DNA of 64,000 nt from NCBI GenBank assembly GCA_016792785.1, contig JAEUML010000226.1, forward strand, positions 28,719 through 92,718. The letters are read 5' to 3'. This DNA is from Alphaproteobacteria bacterium (GTDB taxonomy: Bacteria; Pseudomonadota; Alphaproteobacteria; Micropepsales; Micropepsaceae). The notes below the pieces were generated by a model. It made no database searches. It was not told the DNA's origin and worked only from the letters and a program-made list of their open reading frames with translations. Below are positions 61,995-64,000 of the stretch, piece by piece (position 1 is the first letter of the stretch; each line of letters starts with the position of its first letter). The position numbers and the translations under genes are program-made.

Positions 61995-63197
61995 ATGGCG
62001 AAGGCGGTGAAGGCTAAGGCTAAGGCGCGGGGCGTGACGTTGCTTGTCGGCACGCGCAAGGGGGCTTGGTTTTTTCATAGTGATCCTTCGCGCAAGACGT
62101 GGCGCGTGGAGGGGCCGCAGTTGCTGGGCAACATCGTCAATCACATCGTCGCCGATCCGCGCGAAGGGCCGCGCACGTTGTTGATGGCGGCGAAGACGGG
62201 GCATTTGGGGCCGACGATTTTTCGCTCCGTCGACAAGGGCAAGACGTGGGTCGAAGCGCGCGTGCCGCCGGCGTTTCCGAAGGTCGATGCGCCGAAAGCA
62301 AAGAACGGCAACGGCGGCGGCAATGGGCACGGCGCAACCGCTCTGCCCCGTTCGGTCAGTCATACGTTTTGGCTTTCGCCGGGGCATGCGAGCGATCCGG
62401 GCGTTTGGTGGGCGGGGACGTCGCCGCCGGGGCTGTTCGTTTCGACCGACGACGGGCTGTCGTGGGAGAGCGTCGCGGGCTTCAACGATCATCCGATGTA
62501 TTGGAAATGGTGTCCGGCCGACGGCGGCACGCCGGACGGGGCGCTGCTCAATCAGATCGTGATCGATCCGCGCAACCCGAGCCACATCTACATCGCGACC
62601 TCGACCGGCGGCGTGTTCGAATCGAAGGACCGCGCGCGCAGCTGGGCGCCGCTGAACAAAAACGTCGAAGCGAATTTCATGCCCGATCCCTTTCCCGAAT
62701 ACGGGCAGGACGCGCATTACATCGCGATCGCGCCCACGAACGCGGACCGGCTGTGGCAGCAGAATCATTGCGGCATCTATCGGCTCGACCGGCCGGGCGA
62801 CACGTGGGAGCGCATCGGCAAGGCGATGCCGGCCGACGTCGGCGACATCGGCTTTACGATCCTGCCCCATCCGCGCGACGCCGACACCGCGTGGGTGTTT
62901 CCGATGGACGGCAGCGACGTGTGGCCGCGCACCTCGCCCGGCGGCAAGCCCGCCGTCTATCGCACGCGCGATGCGGGCGCGCGGTGGGAACGGCAGGACA
63001 AAGGCTTTCCGAAGAAGCAGGGCTGGTTCACCGTGAAGCGCCAGGCGTTCTGCCGCGACGACATGAAGGCGGTGGGCCTCTATCTGGGCACCACGGGCGG
63101 CGAATTGTGGGCGAGCACGAATGAAGGTGGCCGCTTCACGCAGATCGCGGCGCACCTGCCGGAGATTTATTCCGTCGAAGCGGTGGCGCGGTTGTGA
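61995..63197 (+). CDS. BNR/sialidase-like beta-propeller protein
   Basis: A 400-residue protein with repeated Asp-box-like units: RSVDKGKTWVEA, STDDGLSWESV, ESKDRARSWAPL, RTRDAGARWERQ and STNEGGRF. This is the glycoside-hydrolase/VPS10-like propeller pattern. Catalytic sialidase residues (FRIP arginine, Tyr/Glu pair) are not seen, so it is probably a binding or scaffold propeller. An Ala/Lys-rich start (AKAVKAKAKARG) replaces a signal peptide, suggesting a cytoplasmic protein. ATG 61995 is chosen; a 14-codon extension is possible. It is followed by a MoaD-like gene. Confidence 0.82.
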   Translation: MAKAVKAKAKARGVTLLVGTRKGAWFFHSDPSRKTWRVEGPQLLGNIVNHIVADPREGPRTLLMAAKTGHLGPTIFRSVDKGKTWVEARVPPAFPKVDAPKAKNGNGGGNGHGATALPRSVSHTFWLSPGHASDPGVWWAGTSPPGLFVSTDDGLSWESVAGFNDHPMYWKWCPADGGTPDGALLNQIVIDPRNPSHIYIATSTGGVFESKDRARSWAPLNKNVEANFMPDPFPEYGQDAHYIAIAPTNADRLWQQNHCGIYRLDRPGDTWERIGKAMPADVGDIGFTILPHPRDADTAWVFPMDGSDVWPRTSPGGKPAVYRTRDAGARWERQDKGFPKKQGWFTVKRQAFCRDDMKAVGLYLGTTGGELWASTNEGGRFTQIAAHLPEIYSVEAVARL

Positions 63198-63210
63198 CGG
63201 CCATGGACCT

Positions 63211-63366
63211 GCCTGGGACCGCGGGCGTCCCGCCCGCTCTTTTGCCTGGGAGCCCCGGCATCCTGCCGACTCTGTCTGCGTTTGTGCCACGTCGAAGCGG
63301 TGAAGTGCGGGCAAGATGCCCGCGGTCCCGGGAAGAAGGGCCGGCTGGAAGCCGGCGCTCCCAGGC
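63211..63366. repeat. GC-rich tandem and inverted repeat cluster
   Basis: Two tandem units begin with GCCTGGGA at 63211 and 63244 (33-base period). Inverted counterparts lie at 63307-63331 (GCGGGCAAGATGCCCGCGG...) and 63339-63366 (ending CTCCCAGGC). Each unit is itself hairpin-forming. The last copy abuts the MoaD-like start codon. It looks like dispersed extragenic palindromic elements. Confidence 0.6.
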
Positions 63367-63639
63367 ATGACGCACACCATCACCGTCTTCATCCCGCAAC
63401 AGCTGCGCAGCTACACCGACGGCGCCACGCATGTGAGCGCGCAGGCGCGCAGCGTCGACGAGGCGCTCGCCCACATCAACCAGCGCTTCCCCGGCATCCG
63501 CTTCCGCGTGGTCGACGAACAGACCCGCATCCGCGAACACATGCGCATCTTCGTCGACGGCGAGCGCGTGCATGAGGTTTCAGCGAAGCTGAAACCGGCG
63601 GCGGAGGTGCATATTTTTGGGGCGTTGAGTGGGGGATAG
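63367..63639 (+). CDS. MoaD/ThiS-like beta-grasp protein
   Basis: A 90-residue ubiquitin-like fold protein. It begins MTHTITVFIPQQLRSYTDG, has VDEALAHINQRFPGIRFRV and RIFVDGERVHE, and ends FGALSGG. The C-terminal Gly-Gly is the site of adenylation and thiocarboxylation in sulfur carriers. No MoaE, ThiF or ThiG is nearby; the partner is instead the BNR propeller gene upstream, suggesting a shared specialised role. The start ATG sits in the last repeat unit; upstream in-frame ATG 63316 reads through repeats. Confidence 0.83.
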   Translation: MTHTITVFIPQQLRSYTDGATHVSAQARSVDEALAHINQRFPGIRFRVVDEQTRIREHMRIFVDGERVHEVSAKLKPAAEVHIFGALSGG

Positions 63640-63746
63640 ATCTCACGAAATCAAATACGCTGAATGACTGCTACTGTCGTAGTCGATATCTATCAGCTTT
63701 GCGCATTGGCGCACCACAAGAAGTAAACTCTCGTTGACCGAGCTAA

Positions 63747-64000
63747 ATGCAAACGCCTCAAGATATAGAGGAATTCTTCGCGCGGATGGCTCCGCCAGAA
63801 ACGCCCGCAGAGGCTTTTCGGTTGGTGCCTCAATTTCGACCACTGCTGGCGAAACTGGATCCGGCGTTTGCTTTGGCCACGTTGGCCGGCTTGATGACAG
63901 ACATCAGCTTTCAACCGCACGGAATACGCTTGGACTGGGCGGCAAGGTCTGTGGTCGCGGCAAGTCGCGGCGGGCGAAGACTATTTCGAAAAACGCTCCA
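63747..64000 (+). CDS. Hypothetical protein (partial, N-terminal 84 codons)
   Basis: An open frame from ATG 63747 runs off the right edge. It reads MQTPQDIEEFFARMAPPE, then RLVPQFRPLLAKLDPAFAL, TLAGLMTDISFQPHGIRLDW, and a basic RSVVAASRGGRRLFRK. The third-position GC pattern is weaker than in neighbouring genes and the 100 bases ahead are comparatively AT-rich, possibly foreign DNA. I do not recognise the family. Confidence 0.5.
   Translation, partial: MQTPQDIEEFFARMAPPETPAEAFRLVPQFRPLLAKLDPAFALATLAGLMTDISFQPHGIRLDWAARSVVAASRGGRRLFRKTL

Noticed and set aside
61962..63392. A 476-codon minus-strand open frame
   Set aside because: Antisense of the BNR propeller gene and reads through the repeat cluster; composition is Arg/Ala shadow-like.

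Overview
The window looks like a chromosomal segment of a GC-rich alphaproteobacterium. The right half carries a housekeeping order familiar from that class: rplU-rpmA, obg-proB-proA-nadD-rsfS-rlmH, gpmA, envC-ctpA-YibQ-rppH. The order or genus cannot be fixed by eye. No phage, insertion sequence or CRISPR array was seen.

Positions 1 to about 41,990 form one large exopolysaccharide (EPS) locus of the exosortase-A (XrtA/PEP-CTERM-associated) type. The recognisable family set is a TIGR04063-like glycosyltransferase, wecB and wecC (UDP-ManNAc/ManNAcA supply), a TIGR03013-like initiating sugar transferase, a glutamine amidotransferase of the asparagine-synthase family, a TIGR03087-like glycosyltransferase, a FemAB-like protein, an XrtA-type polysaccharide deacetylase, a TIGR03016-like outer-membrane barrel, a tyrosine-kinase-like ATPase, a Wzz-like chain-length protein and a Wza-like export lipoprotein. 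These build, sense and export a polymer. No exosortase, PEP-CTERM substrate, Wzx flippase or Wzy polymerase is visible; an ABC transporter may act as flippase.

From 19.2 to 42 kb the locus holds further glycosyltransferases, GDP-heptose genes (hddA-hddC-gmhB), an AGE-family epimerase, an oxidoreductase/epimerase fusion, and two blocks that look like a duplicated module. Each block has a divergent pair of paralogous polytopic membrane proteins (four copies, with D-E...H-E and EE..E.C motifs), a paralogous GNAT/FemAB-fold acyltransferase and a kinase-fold protein. This is the best candidate here for an undescribed glycan-modification system.

From 42 to 49.9 kb come tRNA-Ser(CGA), rlmJ, ribosomal proteins L21 and L27 with a clear promoter and terminator, a RimJ-like acetyltransferase, obg, proline biosynthesis genes, nadD, rsfS behind a structured leader, and rlmH. 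From 49.8 to 54.9 kb a minus-strand group holds a periplasmic PQQ dehydrogenase, a tiny membrane protein, two sterol-desaturase-family enzymes and a membrane-embedded AraC regulator. From 55 to 61.6 kb lie a membrane protein, gpmA, envC, ctpA, a YibQ-like deacetylase, rppH and an alpha/beta hydrolase. The last 2.4 kb has repeat-rich spacers, a BNR-propeller protein paired with a MoaD/ThiS-like protein, and the start of an unrecognised gene.
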